From Thermodesulfovibrionales bacterium (lineage in GTDB: Bacteria > Nitrospirota > Thermodesulfovibrionia > Thermodesulfovibrionales > SM23-35): a stretch of DNA of 6,576 bases. Positions 6,219 to 6,576 of this stretch are shown here, piece after piece; position 1 is the stretch's first letter, and every line of letters starts with the position of its first letter. The position numbers and the translations under genes were made by a program. The DNA lies in assembly GCA_020062205.1 (NCBI GenBank), contig JAGUWT010000173.1, forward strand, positions 1-6,576, written 5' to 3'. Under the pieces are notes generated by a model that saw only the letters and a list, made by a program, of their open reading frames with translations, was not told the DNA's origin and ran no database searches.

Positions 6219-6440
6219 ATGAGAAAACATTTTATGATTTGTGTCAATAATAGAGGCTATGAGTCATCGCTTGAGATAAGGAAACTTTACGAAGTATTGA
6301 TTGACAGGGTAGCTGAAAAGCATCATCAGATAAGGATAATTGATGAATCGGGCGAAGATTATTTGTATCCTGAAAAGTTTTTTGCTCCTATAAGGTTGCC
6401 TCTTGTCACAAAAGAAAAATTAGAATTAGCGACGGCATAA
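6219..6440 (+). CDS. Small conserved hypothetical protein with ESGEDYLYP motif
   Basis: A 73-aa protein of unknown function. It has no signal peptide or membrane segment and is probably cytosolic. The segment GYESSLEIRKLYEVLID (13-29) is followed by IRIIDESGEDYLYP (38-51) and FFAPIRLP (54-61). I recognise the pattern 'K-x-Y-x-V-L ... R-(I/V)-I-D-E-S-G-E-D-Y-L-Y-P' from short uncharacterised proteins in several bacterial groups. Short alternating hydrophobic strands around a K-x-Y-x-V turn suggest an SH3-like beta barrel; this is inference. It has its own strong ribosome binding site and an A-rich upstream region. It is separated from hisD by the inverted-repeat element, so it is unlikely to be part of a hisD operon. 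No partner gene is visible before the window ends. The single Cys8 gives no metal site. Confidence 0.75.
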   Translation: MRKHFMICVNNRGYESSLEIRKLYEVLIDRVAEKHHQIRIIDESGEDYLYPEKFFAPIRLPLVTKEKLELATA

Positions 6441-6576
6441 CTAATCGCTCCACAGGATGCGGCGATACGACCACCGCTCAAGATCTGTTCTGAACTTTCT
6501 GTTGTTATAACAGCGTGTAAATGAACAGGCAAGTTCAAATAGGGATTGAAGCAATATCATAAATCAAGGATAATAA
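6441..6576. other. Non-coding tail with a weak dyad
   Basis: No supported gene is present. CTGTT/AACAG (6499-6503 with 6509-6513) forms a small hairpin, and two longer-range pairings surround it: CTGTTC with GAACAG (near 6485 and 6523) and TGAACTT with AAGTTCA (near 6491 and 6531). These compete with one another. There is no T-tract and no repeat of any unit within the window, so I assign no function. Confidence 0.35.

Noticed and set aside
6435..6510. Possible integron attC site after the small gene, suggested by a stop codon within GCATAAC and a dyad downstream
   Set aside because: GCATAAC does not fit RYYYAAC, no GTTRRRY partner occurs at the right distance, and the arms ACTAATCGCTCC have no complementary partner downstream.
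6441..6524. Open 27-codon continuation in frame after the stop of the small protein
   Set aside because: It is short, has no motif resembling the preceding protein, and is consistent with chance, so I do not call readthrough or a broken longer gene.
6530..6576. AGTTCAAATAGGGATTGAAGC near the right edge, resembling the 3' end of some CRISPR repeats (ATTGAA-)
   Set aside because: It occurs once, there is no second copy or spacer within the window, and no cas gene is visible. The sequence beyond 6576 would show whether an array starts here.

Overview
The window looks like chromosomal DNA of a free-living, Gram-negative-type bacterium. My best guess is a Nitrospirota or deltaproteobacterial relative. 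The guess rests on three things: ATA/AGA/AGG-rich codon use, palindromic repeats of the TGTCATTCCCG...CGGGAATGACA type, which I associate with those groups, and a MerR regulator with a two-CW-like tail. No marker gene here fixes the taxon. All four large coding regions are intact.

Layout from left to right. Positions 1-156 hold a rearranged cluster of palindromic repeat arms. A small MerR-family regulator with a cysteine-rich C-terminus follows on the + strand (211-648). It converges, with a 4-bp overlap of stop codons, on a phosphomannomutase/phosphoglucomutase gene on the - strand (645-2036). A clean copy of the palindromic repeat (2054-2114) separates the mutase from an upstream class A penicillin-binding protein gene on the same strand (2152-4494). 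A compact divergent promoter region (4495-4619) then leads into histidinol dehydrogenase, hisD, on the + strand (4620-5906). After hisD comes a 312-nt stretch without genes that contains an 82-bp element with perfect 18-bp inverted ends (6051-6132). A 73-aa hypothetical protein with a strong ribosome binding site follows (6219-6440), then 136 nt with no recognisable gene.

The two minus-strand genes make biochemical sense together. The bifunctional PBP polymerises and crosslinks peptidoglycan in the periplasm, and the mutase supplies hexose-1-phosphates for envelope polysaccharides. They may share a transcript, but the hairpin repeat between them could partly uncouple them. hisD stands apart from any other his gene here and appears to have its own promoter and a short structured leader.

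I see no evidence of a new multi-gene system. The points most worth a second look are the compensatory changes between the two palindromic repeat copies, including a nested hairpin within one of them, the 82-bp MITE- or REP-like element, the two-CW-like domain fused to a MerR head, and the small conserved ESGEDYLYP protein.
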